This document shows, in pieces, positions 25,625 to 37,252 of a DNA stretch of 64,000 bases. Under the pieces are notes generated by a model. That model did no database searches, was not told the origin of the DNA, and worked only from the letters and a program-made list of their open reading frames with translations. Position 1 is the first letter of the stretch. The number at the start of each line of letters is the position of its first letter. The stretch lies in NCBI GenBank assembly GCA_014905825.1, contig JACGCN010000007.1, forward strand, positions 124,001 to 188,000, written 5' to 3'. Made by a program: the position numbers and the translations under genes. This DNA is from Lyophyllum atratum. Lineage: Eukaryota > Basidiomycota > Agaricomycetes > Agaricales > Lyophyllaceae.

Positions 25625-28600
25625 TCAATACGGTACAAGTACAACACACGATATATACAAAACGTCGACGTATTCAAGACAGGACGGGAGTGAGGCGTTT
25701 AAAATCAGGCCATCCTTTCGACCAGCATCCCGCCACAACGTCTTCAAATCCGCGAAGGTAGTCCAGGTCCTCCTCTGAGTGATCCGAAGGTGGTGCATAT
25801 GGTGGCCCCGGGGCATCCCACCTATTCGCCAGCCACTTTACGAGAGCTTTTAACAGTTCCCGCTGGGACTGAGCGACCCCTTTCTCCTGGTGCTCGTCTT
25901 TTTTGAACCGCCGTACAAAATCCGACTTCGCATCCCTGCAGGTGATGTAATCTCCCGTTTGCCACTTCTTAAGAGAACCTTCATAAATCGCGCTCTGCTC
26001 CAAGGTCACGACAACCAAGACCCAGATGAACGATTCGAGATCGTGACGATAGCGGCGTTCGACCTTTCCATCATAGTATTCGGGCGTCAGCAGATCGATT
26101 GCCATGAAGGGTACAGTTCCGGTCCGCTCTCCGCCGATGGTATGGTGGCCTTCAAAAACAGCAAGGTCGAAGTCATTGAGGACACCCATCTTCGTCTGAG
26201 GGTTGACCATCAAGTTGCCAAGGCTGATGTCGCCGTGTCTGATGTCGTGGAGCCATAGCACACGGTGGCCTAGAGAAAGAGGGTCATGATGAGGTGCTTA
26301 AAATGGGTACAATATGAGCCGAACGTACATTGATACCATTCAACCCATAGGCGCATGAAAGTGGCTGGCGCTCTCCATTCATCATTCGGGACAAGGTTTT
26401 CTAGAAGCAGAACACGCAACAAACGTGGACTACTCGGACTTGCGAAGATGTCAAGTTCACGTCGAATATCCGCGGTGGAGCACCCTAAGTCGTTGAACGC
26501 GATTAGATTCGGGAGATGGCCTCTGGTAATGTTGTTATTTATGCTGAGGGCCTTCTGGATAATTTCGGCTTCGTTCTGACGTCTAGCTTCAGGCCAAGAA
26601 AATTTGACCGCAAGTCTGAACTTTGAAAGGGCTTTCCCCTCATGATAGGACTCTTTCGTTGGCTTCATAATTCCAAGCCCGGTGCCCATCAGTACGCGCG
26701 TACCACGTCCAACCAGGCTATAATGGCTTGAGAGTGGACCCCTATGGTTGGCGTATACAATCTTATCTTCGACTTCGAGCTCCACCCCTAGGATTGGTTC
26801 GGCCTCCTTATAGCCGGGGTGTGTGTAGAGCTGCTCGATGATCCCCCAATCTGCCTTGTTGAATCGTTGGAATGCAACAAGGAGGACGACGAAATATGGT
26901 AAGTCCCGAATGATGTCGATGCCAGATGTCTGAATGGCTCCTTGTCGGTCAAACCACCATATCCAGGCCATCTCATCTGATGACAAGATTAACAAGCGAC
27001 AATAAGTAGATTAAAGGTAGAGACGTACCAGCAACTAAGATGGTAATGGCATGGGTTGTGTAAATACCGCGGCATAGCATCTCCGCTGCGTACATCGCAC
27101 ATTGAAGCACAGGAGATTTTCCAAGGTAATCGTCGTCATGATGTGTATCTGAAGTACTCGAGGATGCTTGAGAAAGTTTCAGACGCTTCGTGGGCTCATG
27201 AGCATCGTCCTGAGAGGCAAGCCTCTTTTCTATTCTTGGCTCTCTGGATGTTTGGGCAGCTGCTTCCGGAGCCAATGCAATCGAAAGTCAATAAGAAGGT
27301 TCACATTCAGAACGAAAAAACCCACCAGTGCTCGCCTTCAGCTTGTCAAACCATCTGTCCCGCCTATCTGCAGACTTCTCCGCTGCGGTCCGTTTCCGGT
27401 CTGGAGCGCTGGCAGGGCTAGGTTTTGCCCTTTTCTGATTAAGAGCCTCGTTCTTTGGGGATAGATGGTTTATGTCCTGGATGGCGGGTATGACAGACTG
27501 AAGAGCTGTCGTATACTGCGGCGGTGGCTGGGCCAGATTGTTCTCGGTCAGGTTGAACTCTAGTATGGAGAAGAAGTGATCCCATTGGAATGCAGACTTC
27601 GGTTCAAGACAACTTGAAGATATCTGCGCGGCCACATCCCATTCGTCGTATTCATCGACGTCCTGGAAACAGGTCATAGCATGCTCCAAAGGCACGATGC
27701 CGATGTCAGGTTTACGCCTCAGGTTGCTATGCGTCGATGAAATTTCCGTAGGGTCATTGCAGTGAAACATGATTTCATTTTCATCGGGACCTCTAAGGCC
27801 CAATGACGCCAATGTGCCAGAACCCGCAGTCTTGGTCTGCAGCTTATCTATTTTTTCAAGGATAAGATTGAACAAGAAAACAAATTTTGAATATCGGGTT
27901 TGTTTCTCATCGGCGAAACCGCAGCTGATGGGTGGATTCAACCAATTTTACTGCCTGTTCAGCTCACAAAACTCACTATTGCGTCATGAGCTGGCGGACT
28001 TCTGGATCGTTGCAGATGGGTAGAACGGTCTCGAGACATTCCGCCAAAAGTTTCCTGGGGTCAACTTCGTCGTTCCGTTTCTCGAGGCAGCGTCTCAAGA
28101 ACAAGCCGAGCATAGATTCCATGTCACACCGAGCGTGGTCGACAATGTCCTTCCGGATCCGAGGTGATACTGTGTCAACTCTAAAACCAATCTTCAGGGT
28201 GGGAGAAACATTTAATGCATTTATGTAACGTACTTACGATCCTTGGCTATCCCGTACAGCATGCGAGGAGCTACCTACGTGAGCCGGCGTTGAGGTCATA
28301 TCACCTAGCGGACGAAGTCCAGTTGCTTAGGTCGCGGGAGGAGCAGTTCCAACAGGGATTCGCGAGGGCTGTAGGCCAAGACGTTTAGGTGCGATAAAAT
28401 TTCGAACGGTGGTTGCGGAAACCATCCTGTCGACACCCACTTACTTTATAGCCTTCCGAGGTCGGACTGTGACTGCACAAATTTCTAAAAATACGCCCAT
28501 TAGTGACCAGATCGCACTCACGAACGCTCTAGCACATACTACGGATAAATGATGACGGGTTGGGAAGGACACAGGCACAACAGAAGAGAGCTGAGGCGTG

Positions 28601-28790
28601 TTCGTACTTACAACGAGGCAAGGAGATCGTGGTAAAATTGGAAGATGCAGCCTCCGTGTCGGCGTCACACCCTCTACTAATATACTCACATGACCGTGTT
28701 TTGACAGAGTCACCCATGATCAAGGCGGTCCTTCCACGTACAAGAACTCCTGGCGCTCCGGAGGCATGAGGTCTGGAGAGAGCGTCTACT
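25625..28790. repeat. Segmental duplication, copy 1 (FunK1 gene plus upstream region)
   Basis: The coding region and about 450 bp upstream of the FunK1 gene at 25674-28299 are repeated in the same orientation at about 30358-33600. Shared upstream words include TTAGTGACCAGATC and CACATGACCGTGTTTTGAC, in the same order in both copies. Similarity is clear but imperfect (many substitutions, small indels), so the duplication is not very recent. Confidence 0.85.
25674..28299 (-). CDS. FunK1-type fungal protein kinase, copy 1
   Basis: This is a member of the FunK1 family, protein kinase-like proteins expanded in multicellular basidiomycetes. It starts at 28299 (MTSTPAHVGSSSHAV). An N-terminal segment (RIRKDIVDHARCDMESMLGL) is joined by introns to CGFADEKQTRYSKFVFLFNL, a proline/lysine-rich linker, and DEMAWIWWFDRQGAIQTSGI. 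The kinase C-lobe has the catalytic loop HGDISLGNLM, where canonical kinases have HRD, and D-F-D as the magnesium motif (NDFDLA). It also has GTVPFMAIDLLT and YRHDLESFIWVLVVV. It ends KRLTPVLS at 25674. Five introns join with GT-AG ends. Compared with copy 2, the sequence that should encode its first 30 residues (MVSATTVRNFIAPKRL, about 28422) runs into a stop, so translation must begin further in. Substrates are unknown. Confidence 0.8.
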
Positions 28791-29405
28791 TTATGATATT
28801 GTTGGAGATTCATTGCGGAAGCCACAGAATATCGAAGCCAGCGTCGTGTTTCTCAGTCGGCCTCACTAGATCAATCATGCTACAATTGCGTCCTTTCTTC
28901 GACCTCTGTTCTTGCTTGTCTTTTCTTCTTACCTTCATTTTTCATCCTTCGCTTTTCCAGAGCAGTGCTCCTCTTGGGCTTCCGGACATCACCACCCGCT
29001 TCACTGCTTAGTGCGCCGAGGCTGTTCTTTTGGATTAGGCTCTAGGACTCGGGCATGTACTGTATTTCTACAAGCTTGAGCCCTCCGAGTCCAAAGCTGA
29101 GCGGACTCCGGAGCCGTCAGATCACTAGCGGCCCGGACTCGCACCAAATCCTCAAAATGCGGTGCTACGACCCAATTACGGCAAATACGTTTGTGACCTG
29201 TCTAAAGGACGATCCCTGCGACGGCCCGAGAGACCGCTGAGTATATGTCAATCATTCAGGCAAGAATTCGTGCGAAGACACACCGAGACGGAGTCTACAG
29301 CGCATGGCTTCTCCCATTTTTGATTTCCCGGATTCAAGCGCGCCAGACAGCGCAGGAACTCTTCGCTCTTGAACTCTACCTGGACTACAGCCTACAGCAG
29401 TTTCG
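28791..29405. other. Intergenic upstream of the esterase relic
   Basis: About 600 bp, pyrimidine-rich in part (28880-28960); no gene recognised. Confidence 0.4.
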
Positions 29406-30229
29406 ATGTTGTCCTTGCTGCCAGTGCTATGGTTGACCTCGCTCGCTGTCGCCGCTAGCAAAAGCCTGAAACACGTTTGCGTCTTCAGTGATAGTTTTAG
29501 TGACCAATCGCGTGCTCACAGCATCGGCAACGGGCCTTACCCTGGCAAGGACTATCAAGCGGTATATCCGCCTGCCGATCACGGTGAGTACTTGAACGAG
29601 GTTGACGGAAATCTTGTTGAACATTGAATCTTCTAGCCGCCAATGGAGGCGTCCAATGGCCATTCTATCTTGGAACCTACGGAAACTACGAGATCTGGAA
29701 TTCCGCCGTAGGCGGAACAGTCTGCTCGAACAACATCACTCCAGTCACAACATATCCCGATGTCTCTAATGGACAAAAGGTTCATACAAGACCACGTAGC
29801 GCATGGTCATTTGCAGCTGGACCCCGAAGAATTGAAGGTCATCGTCTGGATTGGAACAAACGACGTTGGCATGTCTTCTGCTTGGCGGCATCCGCTATTA
29901 GCTAACAGTTATTGACAGGCATCCACTCGTTCATTTCGAATGACCGGGCAGGCAACAGTTCATTGGCAGATCTCGCCGACTGCCAGCTGAACTTTGTCCG
30001 ATCTATGCATTCCATTGGCGCGAGGCAGTTCGTTCTAACGAGCATGATCCCGCTCCAGCTGACCCGCCTCTATGCCGATAATCCCCAAGGCACTATCTAT
30101 TGGCCGGACACGGCGGACAGGAACAGTACACAATGGCACAAATCCGCGTACAATTATCCGAACACGCTCAATAGACTTGTTAAAGATGGTGTCAGCGCTC
30201 TCTTCAGCATTGCCCCAAACAAGCGCTGA
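29406..30229 (+). pseudogene. Truncated, frameshifted SGNH/GDSL esterase
   Basis: The start at 29406 gives a secretion signal (MLSLLPVLWLTSLAVAASKS). Block I is present as VFSDSFSD (the GDS-type serine box with S replacing G), block II as AVGGTVCSN, and block III as WIGTNDVG (G-x-N-D). This is the carbohydrate-esterase-16-like fungal acetylesterase type. A single extra base near 29783 shifts the frame between SNGQKV and IQDHVAHGHLQLDPEEL. After APNKR (stop ending 30229) the block with the catalytic Asp-x-x-His is absent. Both lesions make an active enzyme unlikely. It lies between the two FunK1 copies and runs toward the downstream end of copy 2. Introns near 29585-29636 and 29870-29919 appear intact. 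Confidence 0.7.
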
Positions 30230-30357
30230 ATGATTGATGCTTAATGATACCGTTATTGAGAATCTTGTCTGCAGTGAGCCCTCGTAAACCTCGTCCATCC
30301 CTTGGTCCTTGCTCGTTCCATTCTTGATAGAAATACATACATCGCGCATTGTACGCG

Positions 30358-33300
30358 TCAATTGAACATTAGGGTGTGGTCCCTACCACATTTGTTTACG
30401 GAAGAAAACACCCGAGGGCCGTAATTGTGTGTTGCTTGGGGAATCTGAGGAAACGTGTCACCAATGAAGTCAAGGCATAAAAGTGGTGAGGCGTTTGAAT
30501 GTAGGCCAGTCGGGGGACCAGAATTCCGCCACGACGTCCTCAAATCTGCGAAGGTGGTCCAGGTCCTCCTCTGAGTGATCCGAAAACGGTATATATGGTG
30601 GCCCCGAGGCATTCCGCCTATCCACCAGCCACTTTACAAGAGCTTTTGTCAGTTCCCGCTGGGACTGATCGACCCCTTCCTCCTGCCGCACGTCGTGTTT
30701 AAAATCCTGTGAAAAATCCGTCTTCGCCGCCCTGCAGGTGTTGTAATCTCCCGTTTGCCACTTCTTAAGAGAACCTTCATAACTCGCGCTCTGCTCCAAG
30801 GTCACGATAACCAAGACCCAGATGAACGATTCGAGATCGTGACGATAGCGGCGTTCGACCTTTCCGTCATAGTATTCACGCGTCAGCAGCTCGCGTGCCA
30901 TGAAGGGTACAGTTCCGGTGCGCTCTCCGCCGAAGATACGGACACCTGCAAGAACAGCAAGATCGAAGTCATTGAGGACACCCATCTCCGTCCGCGGGTT
31001 GACCATCAAGTTGCCAAGGCTGATATCGCCGTGTTCGATGCCGTTGGCCCATAGCACATGGTGGCCTAGACAACGAGGTTCATGATGAGATACGTGAAAA
31101 TGGGTACAATATGCGCCGAACGTACATTGATACCATTCGACCCATAGGCGCATGAAAGTAGCCGGCGCTCTCCATTTATCATTTGGGACGAGGCCTTCCA
31201 AAAGCAGAACACGCAACAATCGTGATCCGCTATGGGGGCTATCTGGACTGGGCGAGATGCCAAGTTCAAGTCGAATATCCGCGGTGAGGCAACCTATGTC
31301 GTCGGACGCGATTAGGTTCGGAAGATGGCCTCTGGTGTTATCACTATCTATGCTGAGGGCCTTCTGGATAATTTCGGCTTCGTTTTGACGTGTAGCTTCC
31401 GGCCAGCAAAGTTTGACTGCAAGAGCGATCTCCGATAGGGGTTTCCCCTTATGATAGGACTCCTTCTCTTCGTTAAATACTCCGGCGCCAAGGGCCAGCA
31501 GTACGTGCGTACCGCGTCCAACCAGGCTATAATGGCTCGAGAATGGTTCCAAATGGTCGGCGACTATGATCTTATCTCCAACTTCCATCTCCGTTGTAAT
31601 CGACTTGTTCTCATCGTAGCCAGAGGGTTTGTAGAGCTTCTCGATGATACCCCAATCTGCCTTGTTGAATCGTTGGAATGCAACGAGGAGGGCGACGAAA
31701 TATGGTAAGTCCTGGATGAAATCGATGCCAGTCGTCTGAATGGCTCCTTGTCGGTCAAACCACCATATCCAGGCCATCTCATCTGATGACAAGATTAACA
31801 AGCGACCATAAGTAGGTTAAAGGTAGACGTACCAGTAACCAAGATGGTGATGGCATGAGTTGCGTAAATACCGCGGCACAGCATCTCCGTTCCGTACATT
31901 GCATTCTGGAGCACCGGAGGCTTCTGCTTGAGGTTTTGGTCATCACGATCTACCTTTGAAGTACTCGAGGGAGCTGGAGAGGGTTTCGAAACCTGTGCAG
32001 TGGACCCCTGGGCATCACCAGAGCCAAGCCTTTTTTCCATTCTGATATCTCTAGGTGATTTCGTCGCTGAAACCGGAGTCACTGCAATCGAAAGTCTATA
32101 AGCAGATTCCCATTCAAAACACGGGAACTTACAAGCGCTGGCCTCCACCTTGGCTTTTAATTTGACCCAAGGATCTGGAGAGTCCTCCGCTGCGGTCGGT
32201 TTCGGCTTTGGAGCACTGGCAGTTCTGATTTTCTTTTTCTGATTAAGAGCCTCGTTCTTTGGGGATAGATGGTTTACGTTCTGGATGGCGGGTATGTCAG
32301 ACCGAAGAGCCTCCGTATACTGCGAAGGCGGCTGGGCCACAGTATTCTCGGTGAGCTTGAACTCCAGCACGGAAAAAAAGTGATCCCATTGAAACGGAGA
32401 CTCTGGTTTACTCCCAGATCCTTTCGAGACCGCATACCAGTCGTAGTCTAAACAGTCGTCCGATAAACGGGTTCTAGCATGTTCCAAAGGAACGATGCCG
32501 ATGTCAGGTTTGCGCTTGTTCTCCAAATTGTTATGTGTGGCCGGAATTTCGGTAGGGTCACTGCAGTGGAACATGATTTCATCTTCATCGGGACTTCTGA
32601 GGCCCAATGCCTTTAACGTGCCAGATCCTGCAGTCTTGGTCTGTAGCCGGCCAAGTTTTTCGAGGATAAGGTTGAACAAGAGCACGAATCTTGGGTATCG
32701 AGTTTGTTCCTTTTCAGCATGTTTAGTGCTGACGGAGGAATTTAAGTAATTTTACTGCATATTCAGCTTGCAGGACTCACTATTCTGTTACGTAGTAGCG
32801 GACTTGTGAATCATTGCAGATGGGTAGAACAGTCTTGAGACATTTTGCCAGAATTTCTGAACGAGACTGATCCCTCTGTTTATCGAGGCAGCGCTTTAGA
32901 AAAGCTCCGAGCATATCTTGCATGCGACATTGATGGTGGTCAACGATGTCCTTCCGGACCCAAGGTAATACCGTGTCAACCCTAGAAAAAATGTAAGAGT
33001 ATGAGCACCACCGAAGGGATCTTGGGTAACGTACAGAAGATTCTGAAAGCCATCCGACGCAGCATGCGAGGAGCTGCCTCCGCGAGCGGGCGTCGAGATA
33101 ACAGCATGTGGCAGCCGGGGTCCAGGTGGTGGAGTCTGTGGTCGGGCAGGAGGAGAAGCAGTCTTAGGAGGCATTGGAGAGAGCAGTAGGCTAAGACGTT
33201 TAGGTCCGATAAAAACTTGTACGGTGCTTGCGGTACATGAACCCATCTTGTCGACTCTTCTTTATAGCTTTCGCGATGTGACTGCGCAACTTCCTAAAGT

Positions 33301-33600
33301 ATACCAGTTAGTGACCAGATCACACTAATGAGCGCTCTAGGACAGACTATGGATAAATGATAATGGGGTTGAAAAGGATGCAAGGCACAGAAAGCGAACA
33401 CACGAGCGAGGTGAGGCGTGCAAGCCTTGAGGCAACACGATCGTGGTGAGATCGCTTGTTTAGTGTCACAGTGTCACACCTGTTGTGTTGCTCACATGAC
33501 CGTGTTTTGACTTGGTTTCGACGTCAGTCAGAGTCATCCCAGCCACGGCCAGGATCAGGGCGGTCCTTCCACGTCAAGTACATAACACCCTAGGGCGCCG
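30358..33600. repeat. Segmental duplication, copy 2 (FunK1 gene plus upstream region)
   Basis: Partner of 25625-28790, in direct orientation. Upstream words shared with copy 1 (TTAGTGACCAGATC near 33310, CACATGACCGTGTTTTGAC near 33492) show that the duplication included the promoter. Confidence 0.85.
30470..33246 (-). CDS. FunK1-type fungal protein kinase, copy 2
   Basis: Paralogue of the kinase at 25674-28299 with the same exon plan. It starts at 33246 (MGSCTASTVQVFIGPKRL); an internal Met at 33174 (MPPKTASPPARPQ) is an alternative. The N-terminal segment includes RKDIVDHHQCRMQDMLG, then RYPRFVLLFNLILEKLGRL, a charged linker, and DEMAWIWWFDRQGAIQTTGI. The kinase core has HGDISLGNLM and NDFDLA, with GTVPFMARELLT and YRHDLESFIWVLVIV. 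It ends KRLTTFMP at 30470. The intron before HHVLWANGIEHGDIS is about 55 nt and open in frame, so an unspliced reading frame would cross it. All exons look intact, and this copy keeps the longer N-terminus that copy 1 has lost. Function beyond kinase-like fold is unknown. Confidence 0.8.
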
Positions 33601-34536
33601 TCCCGTCGCAAAAGCCCGCTACTTTCGGTCTCTTAGTGTAGCTTAGTTTCGACCAGCCTGCCACGGCAAAAGAGATGCATTGAAAGCCAGGTTACCATCC
33701 AGTGAACCGTTATTCGTTGCGTATGTCGTGTTTAAATGCAACTCCGAGCGATTGACGCGCAACGCACCTTGCCAACTTTAATAGTATAGTGTACAACTGC
33801 GAGTTCTTCTCGCGTTGCTCGATCCCTCATACATGTAAATATAAAAAAGACGAAATGTCTTTCGACGCGAAATCATCGCTCCCCTTCATCGCAAACCCAC
33901 GGCGTAACGCGCCAACTGCAAAAAAAATGAAATATGAAGCATGAAAAAATACGCTCATGCCATGGCGCCGGGTGTTCTCCTTGCAGCTATGACTTAAGTT
34001 GTCTGCAAACCAGTCAAGCAGAAATTCACAAATCACATCGTCCTTCAGAGAACAGCAAAACAATTTACACACAGCACGTATTATAGCAAGTGACGGCGAA
34101 ACTAGTAATGTACATCGTACCGACGTAGACTCCGGTCTCGGCCCCGGCGCTTCCCACACCATTCACGACCGTTAGCACTGTGCGCGTCGTCAATTTCGTC
34201 TACAACAGCAGAGGATCAGCCAGACCTTGGCTCTCGTCCATGTTTAACACGAGCCTTGTGCTGCCCATGCCCAACGCGTCGGTCCTAAAAAGGCGGGATC
34301 GAGACCTCCTGTTCCCTATTCTGCACGGACACCACATCCCGGAGCGTGTGATAAGGTAAAAATCCACTGGCCTCCACCTCTTGTACTGTGAATGTCGTGG
34401 TGCGCTAGGGGGCGGCACCATGAGATTCCATACGTTTGAGACAAGGCAAACCGGCCTTCAGTGTTAGGGGTCAGGGACTCGCGACGTAAAAGGCGCGCCG
34501 GGGACCTCTAACCGACGTGCACCTCCTTTCGTCCTC
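33601..34536. other. Intergenic; left edge of the accessory island
   Basis: About 940 bp with short unrelated frames on both strands; none resembles a known protein. It separates the FunK1 duplication from the first BTB gene. Confidence 0.4.
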
Positions 34537-35685
34537 ATGCCTTTGAAAACCACGCCGATGCTGCCTCTCACACTTTGCCCTTTGTCCTCTTCCCGCAACG
34601 TCATCGTACGTGCTGGCGCGGTGGCGGTCCAGGTTGATGAGGACGTGTTCGTGCGTGGCTCCGATGTCTTGGGCCCTATACTGCGAAACTCTCCTAGACG
34701 GCCGCCTGGCGCATTGACAGTCCTCGTTTTGAGCGACGACGGCGAGGACCTTTTGCGTTACGTGGACCACGTCTACAACTTGTAAGCCGCACGACATACG
34801 GCTTCATTCATCACTGACGTTGACGTTCAGCGCCCCGATGACACCCATCGCTTTCGACGTCTTGCGCTCACTGTTTTATATGGGTCGCAAGTATGACCCA
34901 AGCTTGTTCGACGCCATGTCATCGATCGTGGCGACGGAATTTCCACCGGACCTGACGCAGTGGGACGTCGCTTGCGCCACACCGTTCAAGGTCATCACCT
35001 GGACAGCCGGTATCGAATTCGACCTCCTCGACCTCGCCTATGAGTTCGACCTGTATACTGCGAAACCGACGTTGCTGTACCGGATCTGTTGCATCTATAG
35101 TCTCGTACGTGCCACGGTCACACCCGCTCGGTTTCCGGCTGACGTCAGTTGACACAGGGCGACAGATTCTCTGGCATTAGGCGCTCGAACGGTACGCAGG
35201 CGCGGCTGACCACCAAACAGCAACAAGTGTGCACCGTCGCCATCCACCGGCTGCTGATCGCACAGAGGTTGTTTACGTTGCGCTGGCTGCACTGCGGACA
35301 GATCCCAGTGGAGGGATGTGGCACTACCGACGTTTGCCAACAATTCGTTGCACAGAAACTCCTCGAGGTTGAGCACAGTGATCGACCTATTCGGGCGTTG
35401 CAAATGTGGGACGCGAACTGGAACGATCGCATGTGCTCCGAGTGTGAGAGGCATGCGAAAAACCTCCATTTTTCCGGACGAAGGGAGGTCTGGAAAGGAC
35501 TGCCGGCGCATTTCGATCTCAGGCGATGGAGGGAAGCGGCGGAGCTGCAGGTCGCTCGGGTGAGTTTCCTGGAATTGAACATTGCAGTCAGTTTAACTGA
35601 CCAGCCATTAGAAGAGTATTCGCCCGATGATCGAGATTCAATACGAGTGACGTCCCCCTTCTCAGCGTGCCTGCTGTATGAGTAG
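34537..35685 (+). CDS. BTB/POZ-domain protein, island copy 1
   Basis: First of three related genes (others 43346-44413 and 46447-47542, both minus). Exon 1 (MPLKTTPMLPLTLCPL start) carries the BTB beginning: VIVRAGAVAVQVDEDVFVRG, then LLRYVDHVYN. An intron (34783-34829) joins FAPMTPIAFDVLRSLFYMGRKYD, and a second (35106-35157) joins GDRFSGIRRSNG. The C-terminal part has a C-x2-C pair in CSECERHAKNLHFSGRREVW followed by LPAHFDLRRWREA. This is the standard tail of Agaricomycete BTB proteins (C-x2-C, GRRxxWxxLPxxFxLxxW). BTB domains mediate dimerisation and often Cul3 binding. No target is predictable. The final residues after LQVAR may be intronic. Confidence 0.7.
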
Positions 35686-35765
35686 TAGCATTAGTATAGG
35701 CGACGCGTTAATCAGAATGGCCGTCGTGACCCACACAACGAGTTGATTCCGCGGCTGACGTCCTT

Positions 35766-36279
35766 TCCTGAAATCAAGAAACGTGCTGTCAAAACGGCGC
35801 TTGTCCCACCTGCAACAGATGGCGGCAAGCGTGGATCATTTCCCACACGAAACGTCGCCGCTCCTTCTATCACAACGGCCGTTGGGGCCTTGGTGGGCTG
35901 CAGCACCCGAGGAACGACGTTTTTGATTTTGTCCTTCGCTACGTTTCCCCGACCGCCCCCGTCAAGGTAGGGGTCACCTCCATTTTAACGGCCAACGTTT
36001 CCTTTGAAACAGGTGTGCGCGATCCTACCAGGCGTTACCCATATTTATCCCGGCCAGCGTCCGTATCCAACGTTGCCACATTGAACATCTCGTCCGCGCG
36101 AGGGACCATGGCTCACATCGTTGACCTGCCGACTCAGTGATGCCGCCTTCCCGCAGACCATGCGTAACCGACACTTCCTAACAGGTTCCGGCGTCTGCCT
36201 TGAGGTGCAGAACACGCTTCGGTCACTCAAGATCGTCGGTCGTCTACGCGTGGGTGGAAGTGAACACCCTCAATCGTAG
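35766..36279 (+). pseudogene. Family E copy 1, chimeric 5' end
   Basis: Related to the gene at 36638-37143. Shared words are SRPASVSNVATLNISSARGT, MAHIVDLPTQ, then GSGVCLEVQNTLRSLKIVGR and stop ending at 36279. The 5' part is different. 35766-35845 matches an internal exon of the minus-strand gene at 53170-54807 (words IKKRAVKTALVPPATD here against IKKRAVKTAPVPPATD there). The matching exon-end GGTAAGC has changed to GGCAAGC, so the donor is lost. No convincing start codon was found. I therefore treat it as a chimeric relic rather than a working gene. Function of family E is unknown. Confidence 0.4.
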
Positions 36280-36637
36280 CTGTACACATAATTCATTGTT
36301 GTACCCCACATGATCTTCAACTCTGCCCCATCCTTTGGCTGTGCGAAACAGCCAGTTTATGATCAGCGATGGACGGGCACGCCGTACCTGTCCCTCCTTC
36401 GCAAGCGCGCGCCAACCCCACATCCACGACCGAATGATCGCTCGCCGAGTGACGTCCTCCCTTCCCAGCGTGCCTCCTGTTTCGGGTGGGGGCATTAGTA
36501 TAGGGGACCCCTTAATAAGAATGGCGACCGTGACCCACGCAAACAGTTGATTGCGCGGCTGACATCCCTTTCCGAACTTGCCCCAACCCAGCCACCCTTA
36601 GACCCCCCCTGAAATCCCTCTTTCGTCGCTGTCCACC

Positions 36638-37143
36638 ATGAACCATCCTCCTGTGCCCCCTTCGCTGACAATGGCCGTCGTGGCCGTCGCGCGTACGTGC
36701 AGTCCGGCTCATGTGTCCCCCGCTTACCTTCATTGTCAGTATCGGACGTCGGGCTTCAAGAACGCCACCCGAGGAACGAAGCTTTTGATTTTGTCCTTGG
36801 GGACGACTCCCAGGCCGCCCCTGTCAAGGTAGAGGTCACCTCAAGCTTAACAGCCGATGTTTCCATTCAAACAGGTGTGCACGATCTTACCGGGCGTTAC
36901 GCTTACTCATCCCGTCCAGCGTTCGTATCCAATGTTGCGACATTGAACATCTCGTCCGCCCGAGGGACCATGGTCCACATTGTTGACCTGCAGAGTCAGT
37001 GACACCCCTTCCCCGCAGACCATGCGTAACCGAGATCCTTCCCAACAGGTTCCGGCGTCTCCCTTGAGGTACAGAACACCCTCCGGTCTCTGAAGATCGT
37101 CGTTCGTTTATGCCCCGTAGGAAGTGTAAACGTTCAATCGTAG
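36638..37143 (+). CDS. Hypothetical protein, family E copy 2
   Basis: A small gene of about four exons with start MNHPPVPPSLTMAVVAVA at 36638. An intron (GTACGT to TTGTCAG, about 36691-36740) joins LSDVGLQERHPRNEAFDFVL. The segment GVHDLTGRYAYSSRPAFVSN and VATLNISSARGTMVHIVDL follow. A last intron precedes GSGVSLEVQNTLRSLKIVVR, and the stop ends at 37143. It has no recognised domain, signal peptide or membrane helix. The paralogue at 35766-36279 shares the 3' three quarters. It converges with the F-box-like gene at 37253. I do not recognise the family. Confidence 0.45.
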
Positions 37144-37252
37144 CTGTACACCTAATACATTGTCGTACACCAAAAGATCTACAATTCAGCCGCACCTCTT
37201 CGCTGTTTGAAACAGTCAGTTTATGATGAGCGATGCACAGGCACGTCTGTCC

